64,000 nt of DNA from the NCBI GenBank assembly GCA_964498095.1, contig CAZCFY010000012.1:62001-126000 (forward strand). Direction: 5' to 3'. The notes under the pieces were generated by a model that did not search any database, had not been told where the DNA came from, and saw only the letters and a program-made list of their open reading frames with translations. Shown here in pieces: positions 18,030-26,855 of the stretch; within the stretch, counting starts at the first letter, position 1; every line of letters begins with the position of its first letter. Position numbers and translations under genes: made by a program. Source of the DNA: SG-bin7 sp964498095. GTDB lineage: Bacteria; Bdellovibrionota; Bdellovibrionia; Bdellovibrionales; SG-bin7.

Positions 18030-18133
18030 GCTAAATATTTCGGCGGAACGCGGCAGGACTTTAGTCAGATGAAAAAAAGTTTTACAAAATGAGTTGATTT
18101 GAGAAACTAGAATTCAATTTTGAGACAAACCAG

Positions 18134-18679
18134 ATGATTAAAACTATTTGTGTTTTTTGCGGATCGCGAAGTGGAGCATCCCAAAAATATTCTGAGGCCA
18201 CCAAACTCGCCGCACGGCTCATCTATAATAATGGATGTGGCTTGGTATATGGTGGGGCCTCCGTTGGACTCATGGGAGTGTTAGCCGATGAGTGTCTCAA
18301 AATGGGAGCCAAAGTTACTGGCGTATTGCCCGAAAATTTTCAGACAATCGAGTTGGCTCATCAAAATTTGACCAAGTTAATTCGTGTCAAAACCATGCAT
18401 GACAGAAAATTTAAAATGTATGAGCTAAGTGATGCGTTCCTTATTATTCCCGGCGGTTTGGGAACGATGGATGAATTCTTTGAAATCGTGACTTGGAAAC
18501 AGATTGGAATTCACCAAAAGCCGATAGCAATTTGGAACTATAATTCTTACTATAAGGATTTAATAAATTTCCTGACATTTACCCAGGCCCAGGGATTTGT
18601 CTCTGGGTTGGACGAGATCATTCATGTTGACTCCGACCTAGAAAAGATCTTTGAATACTTCAGAAAAGGGGGTTCTTAA
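18134..18679 (+). CDS. LOG-family protein (nucleoside monophosphate phosphoribohydrolase)
   Basis: A 181-residue cytoplasmic enzyme of the TIGR00730/LOG family, which removes the base from nucleoside 5'-monophosphates (cytokinin-activating in plants). The N-terminal CVFCGSRSG, the YGGASVGLMG loop and the catalytic PGGLGTMDEFFEIVTW motif are all present. The stop overlaps the mscL start by one base (TAATG), so the two are cotranscribed. No cytokinin pathway is visible; nucleotide salvage is likely. Confidence 0.92.
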   Translation: MIKTICVFCGSRSGASQKYSEATKLAARLIYNNGCGLVYGGASVGLMGVLADECLKMGAKVTGVLPENFQTIELAHQNLTKLIRVKTMHDRKFKMYELSDAFLIIPGGLGTMDEFFEIVTWKQIGIHQKPIAIWNYNSYYKDLINFLTFTQAQGFVSGLDEIIHVDSDLEKIFEYFRKGGS

Positions 18680-19038
18680 TGGGAATCGTCGGAGAATTTA
18701 AGGAATTTGCCGTAAAAGGAAATGTTGTAGATATGGCCGTGGGAATTATCATTGGGGCTGAATTTGGAAAAATAGTAACGTCATTAGTTAACGATGTGAT
18801 CATGCCGCCCATTGGGCTACTCATCGGTAGGGTAGATTTTAAAAATTTATTTGTAGTTTTAAAAGAAGGAGCAATACAGCCGGAGCCCTATCAAACTCTC
18901 GTCGATGCGCAAAAGGCCGGAGCTGTGACAATTAACTTCGGCCTCTTTATTACGACGATGATTGCATTTACTATCGTCGCTTTTTCGGTTTTTTTAATGA
19001 TTAAATTTATTAATAAAGCGCGGGCGCGACTGAATTAA
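18679..19038 (+). CDS. mscL: Large-conductance mechanosensitive channel
   Basis: A 119-residue MscL, which opens under membrane tension to release solutes after osmotic downshock. The N-terminal amphipathic helix EFKEFAVKGNVVDMAVG and pore helix TM1 (VGIIIGAEFGKIVTSLVNDVIMPPIGLL) are conserved, then a periplasmic loop and TM2 (about 80-105). It is shorter than the 136-residue E. coli protein, mainly at the C-terminal bundle. Its stop abuts the stop of the convergent RRM gene with no gap. Confidence 0.95.
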   Translation: MGIVGEFKEFAVKGNVVDMAVGIIIGAEFGKIVTSLVNDVIMPPIGLLIGRVDFKNLFVVLKEGAIQPEPYQTLVDAQKAGAVTINFGLFITTMIAFTIVAFSVFLMIKFINKARARLN

Positions 19039-19419
19039 TTATTCGTCGCGATATCCGCCGCCGCCACCGCCGCGGCCGCCGCGGAATCCACCGCCGCCAC
19101 CACCGCCACGACCACCGCGGAATCCACCACCGCCGCCGCCGCCACGACCACCTCGGCCGCCACCACCCTCTTCACGAGCGCGGGCTTCACTAACTACAAT
19201 TTTACGGCCACCAAAATCAGAGCCGTTTAAAGAGCTAATGGCTTTTTCGGCTTCGTCATCGTTTTGCATTTCTACAAAACCGAAACCTTTACTGCGACCA
19301 GACTCGCGGTCCGTAATAATTTTAACAGAATCTACTGTGCCGAAAGCTCCAAAAGTTGAAGTTAGATTTTCGTCAGTAGTTGTGTAGGGAAGGTTCCCTA
19401 CGTAAAGCTTCTTACCCAT
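19039..19419 (-). CDS. RRM-type RNA-binding protein with Gly/Arg-rich tail
   Basis: A 126-residue protein. Residues 3-80 are an RNA recognition motif with RNP2 (LYVGNL) and RNP1 (KGFGFVEM), as in the cyanobacterial and proteobacterial cold-related Rbp proteins. Residues 88-126 are RGG-like repeats (FRGGRGGGG), encoded by a GC-rich tandem repeat at about 19050-19165. It probably binds RNA as a chaperone, possibly under cold. The ATG has a GGAGGATTTTG upstream. The repeat tract may change length by slippage. Confidence 0.92.
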   Translation of the reverse strand: MGKKLYVGNLPYTTTDENLTSTFGAFGTVDSVKIITDRESGRSKGFGFVEMQNDDEAEKAISSLNGSDFGGRKIVVSEARAREEGGGGRGGRGGGGGGGFRGGRGGGGGGGFRGGRGGGGGGYRDE

Positions 19420-19501
19420 AAAACAAAATCCTCCAAAAAAAGCCTAGTGAATCGTGGGCAAAAAACCCGAGGTCCCCTAGTGCAATAAGAATATTACAGT
19501 A

Positions 19502-20176
19502 TCACGGCGAGTGTTGCCAATAATCTTCTGGTAGTGTTACCCGAAATCCTTGCGGAATGTCGAGCCGAATAGCGATATTTTCGTCTAGGAATTCCAGCGC
19601 TATGGCGCGTAAAGCAATGCTCTGAGACATAAAATTTTGCTTCGACCCATATTTCATATCGCCGACTATCGGGAACCCGGCTTTAAACATATGAAACCTA
19701 AGTTGGTGTGGGCGGCCCGTCTCGGGATTTAATTCCCATGCGATTAGATTTTTGCCACCCCAAGAAAAAACTTTTTGTGGAGTCGCATGAGTGATAGCTT
19801 TTTTGCCATGAGGTGCTTCAAAAACGCGCTTTTTCCCGCGAACAAGCAGATGCGACCATGTTACGGTTTTGTTAAATTCAAGTGGCGCGATTGGTTTTTC
19901 GTTCGACCAGGCGATATAGGTCTTCCTAACTTTACGGCTCTCAAATATCTCCGTGAGTAAACGCTGAGTGTTAGCGTTTTTAGCAAAAACCAATAGTCCT
20001 GACACTTCAAAATCTAGGCGGTGCACAGGATACAAGTTACGTTTTTCCAAATGGGGGAGCAGGCTCGCGGCCGTTGGGCGCGAATCCTCTTTGGCAAATC
20101 GCGACGGTACACTTAAAACCCCGGCGGGTTTGTCCATTACGACTAAATCTTTACTTTCAAAAACGACGACGTTCAC
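19502..20176 (-). CDS. RluA-family pseudouridine synthase
   Basis: A 224-residue enzyme that isomerises uridine to pseudouridine in rRNA or tRNA. The catalytic motif is HRLDFEVSGLLVFAK (Asp in HRLD), with a preceding VVMDKPAGVLSVPS and a later ETGRPHQLRFHM, all characteristic. It lacks the N-terminal S4 RNA-binding domain of RluC/RluD, as in RluA or TruC types. The exact target base cannot be read from sequence. It is divergent from the MBL hydrolase. Confidence 0.92.
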   Translation of the reverse strand: MNVVVFESKDLVVMDKPAGVLSVPSRFAKEDSRPTAASLLPHLEKRNLYPVHRLDFEVSGLLVFAKNANTQRLLTEIFESRKVRKTYIAWSNEKPIAPLEFNKTVTWSHLLVRGKKRVFEAPHGKKAITHATPQKVFSWGGKNLIAWELNPETGRPHQLRFHMFKAGFPIVGDMKYGSKQNFMSQSIALRAIALEFLDENIAIRLDIPQGFRVTLPEDYWQHSP

Positions 20177-20219
20177 CTAGGATGGGACATATAAAGGGAA
20201 TCTTCACAGAGATCAAGAA

Positions 20220-20852
20220 ATGCGGATTGAAACTTTAGTTGTCGGTAGCTTTCAGTGTAATTGTTTTATTTTAGTCGACGAAAAATCGCTGGAAGCGATT
20301 ATTGTCGATCCCGGCGACGAGCCCGAGGCAATTTTGTCCTATGTTACCGGCGAAGGTTTGACGGTGAAGGCTCTTATCCATACCCACGCTCATCTTGACC
20401 ATATGATGGCCACCAAAAAGGTGCAGTCTGAAACCAATGCCTTGGCTTATCTTCATAAGGAAGACACCTACTTGTGGGAAAACGTACAAATGCAAGCCGA
20501 CATGTTTGGTTTGGAAACAGATGGCCCAGGCCGTGTGGATAAGCATCTTGAAGAGGGAATGGAAATAAATTGGGGCGGAGAAAAAGTAAAAACTATTTTT
20601 ACTCCGGGACACACGCCAGGATCGTGCTGCTTTCATTACGCGGGCAGTGAGTCTTTGCTTTTTTCTGGCGACACATTGTTTAAAAATTCCATCGGCCGCA
20701 CGGATTTATGGGGCGGGGATTTTGAGAAGATTTCTAAATCGATTCGCAAGAAACTCTATTCTTTGGACGACGACACGGTCGTGCTGTGTGGGCATGGGCC
20801 GGAAACTTTAATCGGTAAAGAGAAAAGATATAATCCTTTTGTAACCTTATAA
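20220..20852 (+). CDS. Metallo-beta-lactamase-fold hydrolase, glyoxalase II-like
   Basis: A 210-residue binuclear metal hydrolase. The motif HTHAHLDH supplies metal ligands, with later TPGHTPGSCCFH, SGDTLF and CGHGPET. This arrangement is that of the YcbL/glyoxalase II-like group, which hydrolyses thioesters. It lacks the C-terminal substrate domain of true glyoxalase II (about 250 residues). It starts 43 bp from the divergent RluA-family start. Confidence 0.9.
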   Translation: MRIETLVVGSFQCNCFILVDEKSLEAIIVDPGDEPEAILSYVTGEGLTVKALIHTHAHLDHMMATKKVQSETNALAYLHKEDTYLWENVQMQADMFGLETDGPGRVDKHLEEGMEINWGGEKVKTIFTPGHTPGSCCFHYAGSESLLFSGDTLFKNSIGRTDLWGGDFEKISKSIRKKLYSLDDDTVVLCGHGPETLIGKEKRYNPFVTL

Positions 20853-20890
20853 GATACTTTTTGGGTTCTTATAGCCGGGCACAAACAAAC

Positions 20891-21301
20891 CTATTTCGGC
20901 GCTTGAATCTTGTTCATCACACGCTGAAGTTTAGATTGCAGCAGTGATTGCGTGTAGGGCTTAACTATGTAGTCGGCAACGCCGTGGGTGATGGCCTCTA
21001 AAATATTCTTTTGGTTACCTTCGACCGTAACAAAGATAACCGGGATATTTTTAAATTTCTCGTCAGACTGACAGAATTTTAAAAAATCAATGCCGTTCAT
21101 GTTAGGCATATCCCAATCGCAAATTATTATATGAAAAGGATCATTAGTTTTCTGCGAATCTTTTAACTTTTGTACCGCTTCCGTACCATCTGTGGCCATT
21201 ACGATGCGCTTAAAACCCATGTCGTTTAAATAGTTGTTAAGCATAGCGCGCATGGTTTCCATGTCATCGACAACAAGAACCTTTAAATTCGCAGAGAACA
21301 T
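20891..21301 (-). CDS. CheY-like single-domain response regulator
   Basis: A 136-residue receiver. The acidic pocket VVDD (D12, D13) and phosphoacceptor D62 in CDWDMPNMNG match CheY, as do T at VTVEG and K in VKPY. There is no output domain. AGGAG lies 5 bases before the ATG at 21301, so I prefer it to the in-frame ATG at 21319, whose extension would contain that ribosome site. It is a likely partner for the CheA of the distant chemotaxis operon, but there are many CheY-like proteins and the link is inference. Confidence 0.9.
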   Translation of the reverse strand: MFSANLKVLVVDDMETMRAMLNNYLNDMGFKRIVMATDGTEAVQKLKDSQKTNDPFHIIICDWDMPNMNGIDFLKFCQSDEKFKNIPVIFVTVEGNQKNILEAITHGVADYIVKPYTQSLLQSKLQRVMNKIQAPK

Positions 21302-21453
21302 ATTCACTCCTAGATACATTCAGGATAGTAAAAAAAACTCAATAATGAAAGCGGTTTCCTTCTGTCTTCATGCGCCGAACTAGACCAAAGATTATAGCCG
21401 TTGGTTGAGAGATTTGATATTGTTTTTAGATTGGAACATAAGGGGCGCCATAG

Positions 21454-22593
21454 GTGAACACGACATCAACTGAACTGGATCTGTTTAGAAATTCAGTGCG
21501 TGATTTTGTTAACAAGGAGATTCGTCCTCACGTCGAGAAGTGGGAAGCGCAAGGCTTCACGCCGCGAAATATCTGGAAAAAATGTGGAGATCTCGGTTTT
21601 TTAGGTATTCCCTACGAGGAAAAGTATAGAGGTCTTGCGGCTAACTTTTCTTATTCCTTTATCTTTACTGAAGAAATGGCTCAATGCGGTTCTTTAGGTG
21701 TGGCTCTAGGTCTTGCCGTGCAAACAGACATGGCCACTCCCGCACTTGCCGAAAAAGGGAGTGCCGAATTAAAAGAAAAATATTTGCGGCCAAGTATTTC
21801 CGGCGAAATGATTGGCGCGATAGCGGTGACAGAACCTAATTGCGGCTCTGATGTGGCCGGTCTGCAAACAAAAGCGGTATTGCAAGGTGACAACTACATT
21901 TTAAATGGCACTAAAATGTTTATTACCAACGGCACGCAAGCGGACTATTTTACGGTTTTGGCACGCACTAGTGATCAGCCTGGCCACCGCAGCTTCTCTT
22001 TGTTTATCGTGCCGTCGGGCTTATCGGGTGTTACCAAAAGTAAAGTGCTAAAGAAAGTTTGTCACTTATCCTCGGATACTGCCGAAATAGTTTTTAGCAA
22101 CGTAAAGGTACCAAAAGCCAATCGTATAGGCGAAGAGAACCAGGGGTTTATTTATCAAATGCAGCAGTTTCAATACGAGCGTTTAGCCGCCTGCGTGCAA
22201 ATGTTGGGAGTGATGAAGCGCTGCTATTCTTTAACTAAGGAATATGTAAAATCCCGCAATCTCTTTGGCAAAAATCTTAACGAATTTCAACTAACCCGTC
22301 ATAAGCTGGCGCAAATGGCGGCCGAAATTCAGACCATCGAAGCCTTGGCACTTCAATGTACGGAAAAAGCCAATCGCAAAGAAGAATTTACGCGTGAAGT
22401 GTCGATTTTGAAATTAATGGCGGCACAAGCCCAGCAACGGGTAACCGAAGAATGCGTACAACTTCATGGTGGTTACGGCTTGATGGCAGAATATGAGGTA
22501 GCCCGATACTTTAGGGATTCAAAGCTTGCCGGCATAGGCGGTGGCTCTAACGAAGTCATGAAAGAAATTATCGCGAAATTGGAAGGGCTGTAA
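21454..22593 (+). CDS. Acyl-CoA dehydrogenase
   Basis: A 379-residue FAD enzyme, the usual family length, that introduces a trans-2 double bond into acyl-CoA. Visible motifs are AIAVTEPNCGSDVAG and LNGTKMFITNG (FAD and substrate binding), and the C-terminal ECVQLHGGYGLMAEYEVARYFRD. The start is GTG after AAGGGGC. The stop overlaps the next gene by one base (TAATG), tying it to the keto acid cleavage enzyme. The substrate chain type is unknown; an amino-acid degradation route is plausible. Confidence 0.93.
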   Translation: MNTTSTELDLFRNSVRDFVNKEIRPHVEKWEAQGFTPRNIWKKCGDLGFLGIPYEEKYRGLAANFSYSFIFTEEMAQCGSLGVALGLAVQTDMATPALAEKGSAELKEKYLRPSISGEMIGAIAVTEPNCGSDVAGLQTKAVLQGDNYILNGTKMFITNGTQADYFTVLARTSDQPGHRSFSLFIVPSGLSGVTKSKVLKKVCHLSSDTAEIVFSNVKVPKANRIGEENQGFIYQMQQFQYERLAACVQMLGVMKRCYSLTKEYVKSRNLFGKNLNEFQLTRHKLAQMAAEIQTIEALALQCTEKANRKEEFTREVSILKLMAAQAQQRVTEECVQLHGGYGLMAEYEVARYFRDSKLAGIGGGSNEVMKEIIAKLEGL

Positions 22594-23453
22594 TGGCGAG
22601 CGGAAAAATTTCGATCACATGTGCGCTCACGGGGGTTCTTACCGATCCAAAAGACACCGGTGTTCCCGTCACTCCCGAGGAAATGGCCAATCACGCGCTA
22701 GAAGCTTACAACGCTGGGGCGAGCATTGTGCATTGTCATTTCCGCGATCAGATTCCGGGCAAGGGACACCTACCGACTTGGGATCCAAAAGTTGTTAAAG
22801 AAATTTGTGAGGCGATTAAAGCCAAAGTTCCGAAAATTATAATTAATATGTCGACGGGCGTTCCTGGGTCAGATATTTCTGGTCCCCTCTCTTGTCTAAA
22901 AAAGGTTAAACCCGAAATGGCAGCGCTTAATGCCGGCTCGCTAAATTATTTAAAAATAAAATCCGACGGCAGTTGGGCCTGGAAACCATTTTTGTTTGAT
23001 AACTCCGTCGAAAAAGTTTCAGAGTTTGCCAAGGTCATGTACGAAAATAATATTATCGCCGAATGTGAGTGTTTTGATACAGGTATCGTGCGAAGTGTGG
23101 CAATGTATGAAAAGGCGGGAATTTTAAAAAAACCCGTGAGTGTGTCTTTTGTCATGGGAGTAGCTAGTGGTATGCCCGCCAAACCAAGCTGGCTACCGCT
23201 CTTGGTTGATGAGTTAAATCCCGGAACCCACTGGCAGGTCATAGTCATTGGCCGCGACGAAGTTTGGCCGGTTTTAAAAAAGGCTGCGGATATGGGCGGT
23301 GATGTGCGCACGGGCCTCGAGGACACTTTCTATTTGCCTAACGGCGAAAAAACTAAATCCAACGGAAAACTAGTAGAGGCGCTAGCCAAAATCGTAAAAA
23401 ACTCAGGACACGAAGTTGCCACGCCAGATGAAACAAGGGCGAAGTTTAGATGA
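22593..23453 (+). CDS. Beta-keto acid cleavage enzyme (BKACE, DUF849)
   Basis: A 286-residue zinc-dependent enzyme of the family that includes 3-keto-5-aminohexanoate cleavage enzyme of lysine fermentation. These exchange acetyl-CoA with a beta-keto acid. The zinc ligands HCHFRD (residues about 47-52), the INMSTG loop and ECECFDTG are present. It is coupled to the acyl-CoA dehydrogenase by TAATG overlap, and its stop overlaps the following gene start. The substrate is not determined by the sequence. Confidence 0.92.
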   Translation: MASGKISITCALTGVLTDPKDTGVPVTPEEMANHALEAYNAGASIVHCHFRDQIPGKGHLPTWDPKVVKEICEAIKAKVPKIIINMSTGVPGSDISGPLSCLKKVKPEMAALNAGSLNYLKIKSDGSWAWKPFLFDNSVEKVSEFAKVMYENNIIAECECFDTGIVRSVAMYEKAGILKKPVSVSFVMGVASGMPAKPSWLPLLVDELNPGTHWQVIVIGRDEVWPVLKKAADMGGDVRTGLEDTFYLPNGEKTKSNGKLVEALAKIVKNSGHEVATPDETRAKFR

Positions 23454-24451
23454 ATATTTTCAAATTTAACTTAATTTTAATTTTTGTTGCGGGGACCGTT
23501 CAAGCTAGTTGGGATAAAATCGAGGATGACCGCCTAACTACAAAATTTGGATTCAGCTCCCAAATCTTATCGGCGGAGTTTGTTGCACCAGAGACTATTA
23601 GTACTCGCAAAGTAACTTACAAACCAAATGCCCCGACAAAATTTAATATTGGATTGAGTTACCGAACCATTGGCCTATCCGTAGGGTTAACGGGCTCCAT
23701 TCCTGAAAACTTAATACAAGAGCGAGGAAGCACCGAGCAAACCGACTACATACTTCGCTTTCTCGGCGAAAATACGTTTGAACTGTTTTATCAGCGCTAC
23801 AAGGGCCTTTACATTGATAACTCTGAAGAAGTTGACCCCACTTACTCCGGATCAGCAAACCGGATTCAGCGACCGGACATTTTAAGTTCAAAATTCGGCA
23901 TAAATTACTTCCACAATTTTCGCGAAAAAGACTTTTCTTTAAGCTTAGCGTTCGATCAATCGGGGCGCCCTAAGTCTCCGGGTTGGTCGTACTTTCTATT
24001 TGCCTCGGCCGCGCATAATGATTTCAAAGGCGAGAGTGCGCTGATTCCCTCACAAGTTGCCAGCGATTTTGGTGACATGGCCCAAGTTCAAGCTATAGAC
24101 GCTAACACCGCGACGGGGGGAATGGGTATCGGTGGTTTAACAAATTGGGGTGGCCTATATCTCTCTGGATTCCTAAGTTTTGGCTTTGGTTATCAAGACC
24201 AAAAGGTAATTACTACTTCTAACGTCGCAGAAACGATTTCTAAAACCGGATACAGTGGCAGCATGCGCGTGGGGCTTGGATACAATGCCGGCAATCACCT
24301 CTTTACGGCGCAAATTCTAGGCGACAATGTCGCGGCAAAAATCAAAGATGGCCAACTCAATGCCATTACCCTTGATACTGGAATTTTTTACGGCTACCGC
24401 TGGGATGGAGTAAATATTCCATTTTTAAATCCCCTCGCTAGTTTATTTTAA
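23450..24451 (+). CDS. DUF4421-like outer-membrane protein
   Basis: A 333-residue product with a signal peptide of about 19 residues (ends VQAS). Alternating hydrophobic strands, many aromatic residues and a terminal LF fit an outer-membrane barrel. Length and strand pattern resemble the DUF4421 family, of unknown function. Its start overlaps the preceding stop by 4 bases, but a metabolic link to that enzyme is unlikely to follow from that alone. It converges on the PlsC gene with overlapping stops. Confidence 0.75.
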   Translation: MNIFKFNLILIFVAGTVQASWDKIEDDRLTTKFGFSSQILSAEFVAPETISTRKVTYKPNAPTKFNIGLSYRTIGLSVGLTGSIPENLIQERGSTEQTDYILRFLGENTFELFYQRYKGLYIDNSEEVDPTYSGSANRIQRPDILSSKFGINYFHNFREKDFSLSLAFDQSGRPKSPGWSYFLFASAAHNDFKGESALIPSQVASDFGDMAQVQAIDANTATGGMGIGGLTNWGGLYLSGFLSFGFGYQDQKVITTSNVAETISKTGYSGSMRVGLGYNAGNHLFTAQILGDNVAAKIKDGQLNAITLDTGIFYGYRWDGVNIPFLNPLASLF

Positions 24452-25128
24452 GATTTCACGAATCCCTGGCAGTGGAAGTGTTTACGGCTTTCTAAATCAT
24501 TTATAACTTCGGAGCGAAAGTCTTTGCCGGCAAATTGCTTTTTATAGTCTGCGATATTTAATTGTTCAAAGCCAACACAAATACGTTTAAATAAGCGCGG
24601 GAAGATTTCTCCGGGAGCTTGAACGTGGTGCAGACCCCCGCTATAGGCGATTAAAATTTTACCGTGGTTAATTTTCTCTAGGATTTCCGTGACGCCGCCC
24701 TTGATGCTCATGGGCTTTCCGTATTTATCAAGACCATCTTTACGCATCATGCGGCCTTCCGGAAAAATGACCATGAGTGAATTTCCCTTAGCTCTTTCTA
24801 AAAAATGCGTCCAGGAGTCATCACGTTTTCGGGTGATTGGGACGGCGTTCGGAATCAGAATTTTAAAAAACCATCCAGCTATCGGGCGGTTCATTGTAAC
24901 GTCGGCGATTGGCAACACCAGCCTGTCAATAGCGTACCAAAGATTTATATTTGGAATAGCAGCGGCAAATAGAAACTCAAATAAGCTCGTATGATTTAGG
25001 CAAATGACTATTCGAAGCTCTGCCCAGCGGATTTCTTCCTTAGGAGTAATCCAGTTTACCTCTACGCGGTAAAACAATTTGGTAAAGTATTTTATCGAAT
25101 AAACTACGAGGGCGGTGAGTAACTTCAT
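24448..25128 (-). CDS. PlsC-like 1-acyl-glycerol-3-phosphate acyltransferase
   Basis: A 226-residue membrane-associated acyltransferase of phospholipid synthesis. Motif I reads NHTSLFEF, so the usual H-x4-D is H-x4-E; motif III is VIFPEGRMMR. An N-terminal hydrophobic segment (about 3-20) anchors it. The Asp-to-Glu change at the catalytic dyad is unusual. It could still acylate glycerol phosphate or another lipid. It shares its stop region with the convergent outer-membrane gene (TTAA). Confidence 0.82.
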   Translation of the reverse strand: MKLLTALVVYSIKYFTKLFYRVEVNWITPKEEIRWAELRIVICLNHTSLFEFLFAAAIPNINLWYAIDRLVLPIADVTMNRPIAGWFFKILIPNAVPITRKRDDSWTHFLERAKGNSLMVIFPEGRMMRKDGLDKYGKPMSIKGGVTEILEKINHGKILIAYSGGLHHVQAPGEIFPRLFKRICVGFEQLNIADYKKQFAGKDFRSEVINDLESRKHFHCQGFVKS

Positions 25129-25310
25129 ACCCTAAAACGGTAACATTTTGGTCTCTTTTTTGGCAGTGATTTTTAAATTCGCAAAGACTTTTGACGGTTG
25201 AATATCCAAACACTTTTGCGGCGGGGTTAACTCAAATGAGAGGCCACGGCGAGACGGTACAGCCCTTGTAATGAAGTTATACATGAATAGAAATTTATTT
25301 TGGAGGAAAC

Positions 25311-25832
25311 ATGAAAAAGCTTTTAGTAATTTCGTTTTTGGTCTTTACAGCGGCTGCGTCTGGACGCGAGTTAGTTTCAGCGCAGGACTCCGAGGGAATA
25401 TACTGTCCCCAGTGCAATACGGAAATTTTCATACCGAACAAGCTTAATCAGCAGTTGGCTGCTATCAGCGACGCAGTTACCACTGATATAGTAAAAAGAG
25501 TTTTTAAAGAACGCCGAGGAAAGGACGCCGGAAGCAATCACATGTCCGTGGCTACTTTTAAAGGACTCTATAATAAAATTACAAAGAAGCCCCTGGAAGA
25601 TATTAGTACTATCCAAAGTCACCTTGATGTCAGTGGTAAATATGTATTTATCGACGAACCGGCAAAGCGAGTGGGTGACCTCATCACTACTATAATGGAT
25701 CATACCTCGCAGGCAGCTTTTAGAGATTATCTAAAGTACAAGGCGACCCATCAGGCCTATTTAGAGCAGGTACGCAAAAATTTGCCGCCCAACGCGGGCT
25801 ATGAAACCATTACTATTAACCGAGTTCAATAA
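25311..25832 (+). CDS. Secreted CPxC protein, paralog 1
   Basis: A 173-residue product with a signal peptide of about 18 residues (AASG) and a CPQC pair shortly after the mature N-terminus. The rest is helical with MSVATFKGLYNKI at about 80. The 26313 gene product shares the layout: signal peptide, REL/REP start, CPxC, MSVxxFKxxY, then D-x-SG. Their length and motif order show they are paralogs. The ATG has TGGAGG upstream. The function is unknown; a redox or metal role for CPxC is speculation. Confidence 0.78.
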   Translation: MKKLLVISFLVFTAAASGRELVSAQDSEGIYCPQCNTEIFIPNKLNQQLAAISDAVTTDIVKRVFKERRGKDAGSNHMSVATFKGLYNKITKKPLEDISTIQSHLDVSGKYVFIDEPAKRVGDLITTIMDHTSQAAFRDYLKYKATHQAYLEQVRKNLPPNAGYETITINRVQ

Positions 25833-25848
25833 AAAAGAAGGAGTACTT

Positions 25849-26115
25849 ATGAAATATTTATTAATGACAACTTTACTTGCGGTCGCCGTATTCGCGTCGA
25901 TAGCGAAATCGATCGAAACACATTCACTTTCATCAACATCTCAAGAGGATGCCGAGTTATTAAATGATCTTCAGTCAGCTCGCGCCAAAGTAAGACGCTA
26001 CATGAATGACGATCTCCGCCGTGGAATTTACCTCAACGAATTGTCTCTACTATGTATGCGCGTTGAAGAGCGCCGTATCGCCCGCTGTGACGTCGATATT
26101 AAACCCATTCAATAA
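25849..26115 (+). CDS. Small exported protein between CPxC paralogs
   Basis: An 88-residue product starting at 25849 (AGAAGGAG 6 bases upstream; an in-frame extension to 25801 would run through the previous gene). Residues 1-20 are a hydrophobic signal, and the mature part is helical with two cysteines. It follows paralog 1 by 16 bp and ends at a strong terminator. Family unknown. Confidence 0.7.
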   Translation: MKYLLMTTLLAVAVFASIAKSIETHSLSSTSQEDAELLNDLQSARAKVRRYMNDDLRRGIYLNELSLLCMRVEERRIARCDVDIKPIQ

Positions 26116-26123
26116 GTGAAACA

Positions 26124-26154
26124 AAAGAGCCGAGCTTTCGCTCGGCTTCTTTTA
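26124..26154 (+). terminator. Rho-independent terminator
   Basis: Stem GCCGAGC / GCTCGGC (26129-26135 and 26140-26146) with loop TTTC, followed by TTCTTTT. The same stem and loop recur at 26830-26847. Confidence 0.88.
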
Positions 26155-26312
26155 TGCGAAAACAATCCCTATTTTGGCAAACAAAAATAACGTAGAAATT
26201 TTGGACGGGCGCCCAAGCCCTATCAGAAAATGCTATCTCAAATCCAAGGTCATCTAATACCCGGGCATATATATTGAAGTCCTTTACACTAAGATCCACT
26301 TTTGGAGGGAAA

Positions 26313-26822
26313 ATGAAGAATTTTTTGGTAACTACAATCTTGATCTTTGCCGCGGCTGCGGCTTCGGCAAGAGAGCCGATATCAGATAACGTCGACTCAG
26401 AAGACCAGGAATTAGAAGCAAACTGTCCCGAGTGCAAGTTTTTTCTAGACGCCGAAAAACTCAAGCGGGAAACCGCAGAATTAAAGCGGGAGGTAATTTT
26501 AGAAAAAGTCAGCCAAGTGTTTGCTGCCCGCAAGGGACTTGAAGCTAAGGGCTATTCTATGTCGGTGCAAAAGTTTAAAGAAATTTACGCAAACCTCTAC
26601 AAAAATAGTAAGGAACCAGATATGGAGGATTTCCGCGAATATATGGATAAATCGGGTGAAAAGATCTATCGACTCAATGTCGAACTTATGGAAAGAGTTG
26701 TTAACCTCGGACATAAAGTGATCACACCAAATAAGGACCAAGTCCAAGGAACAATCCGTTTGGAAAGCCGCGTATCTCCTACAGAAGAACTCACAAAAAA
26801 ACGTGCTCGAGGGGACCAGTAA
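26313..26822 (+). CDS. Secreted CPxC protein, paralog 2
   Basis: A 169-residue product with an Ala-rich signal peptide (about 19 residues, ends ASA), then REPIS, a CPEC pair, a charged helical stretch and MSVQKFKEIY. It mirrors the 25311 product and is probably a duplicate of it. The ATG at 26313 has TTGGAGGG upstream; the earlier in-frame start at 26274 lies before that site. It has its own terminator. Confidence 0.78.
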   Translation: MKNFLVTTILIFAAAAASAREPISDNVDSEDQELEANCPECKFFLDAEKLKRETAELKREVILEKVSQVFAARKGLEAKGYSMSVQKFKEIYANLYKNSKEPDMEDFREYMDKSGEKIYRLNVELMERVVNLGHKVITPNKDQVQGTIRLESRVSPTEELTKKRARGDQ

Positions 26823-26828
26823 ATAAAA

Positions 26829-26855
26829 AGCCGAGCTTTCGCTCGGCCTTTTTTA
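26829..26855. terminator. Bidirectional terminator
   Basis: Stem GCCGAGC / GCTCGGC with loop TTTC, an A run before and TTTTTT after. It can stop the CPxC gene on one strand and glnA on the other. The hairpin is identical to that at 26129-26146. Confidence 0.88.
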
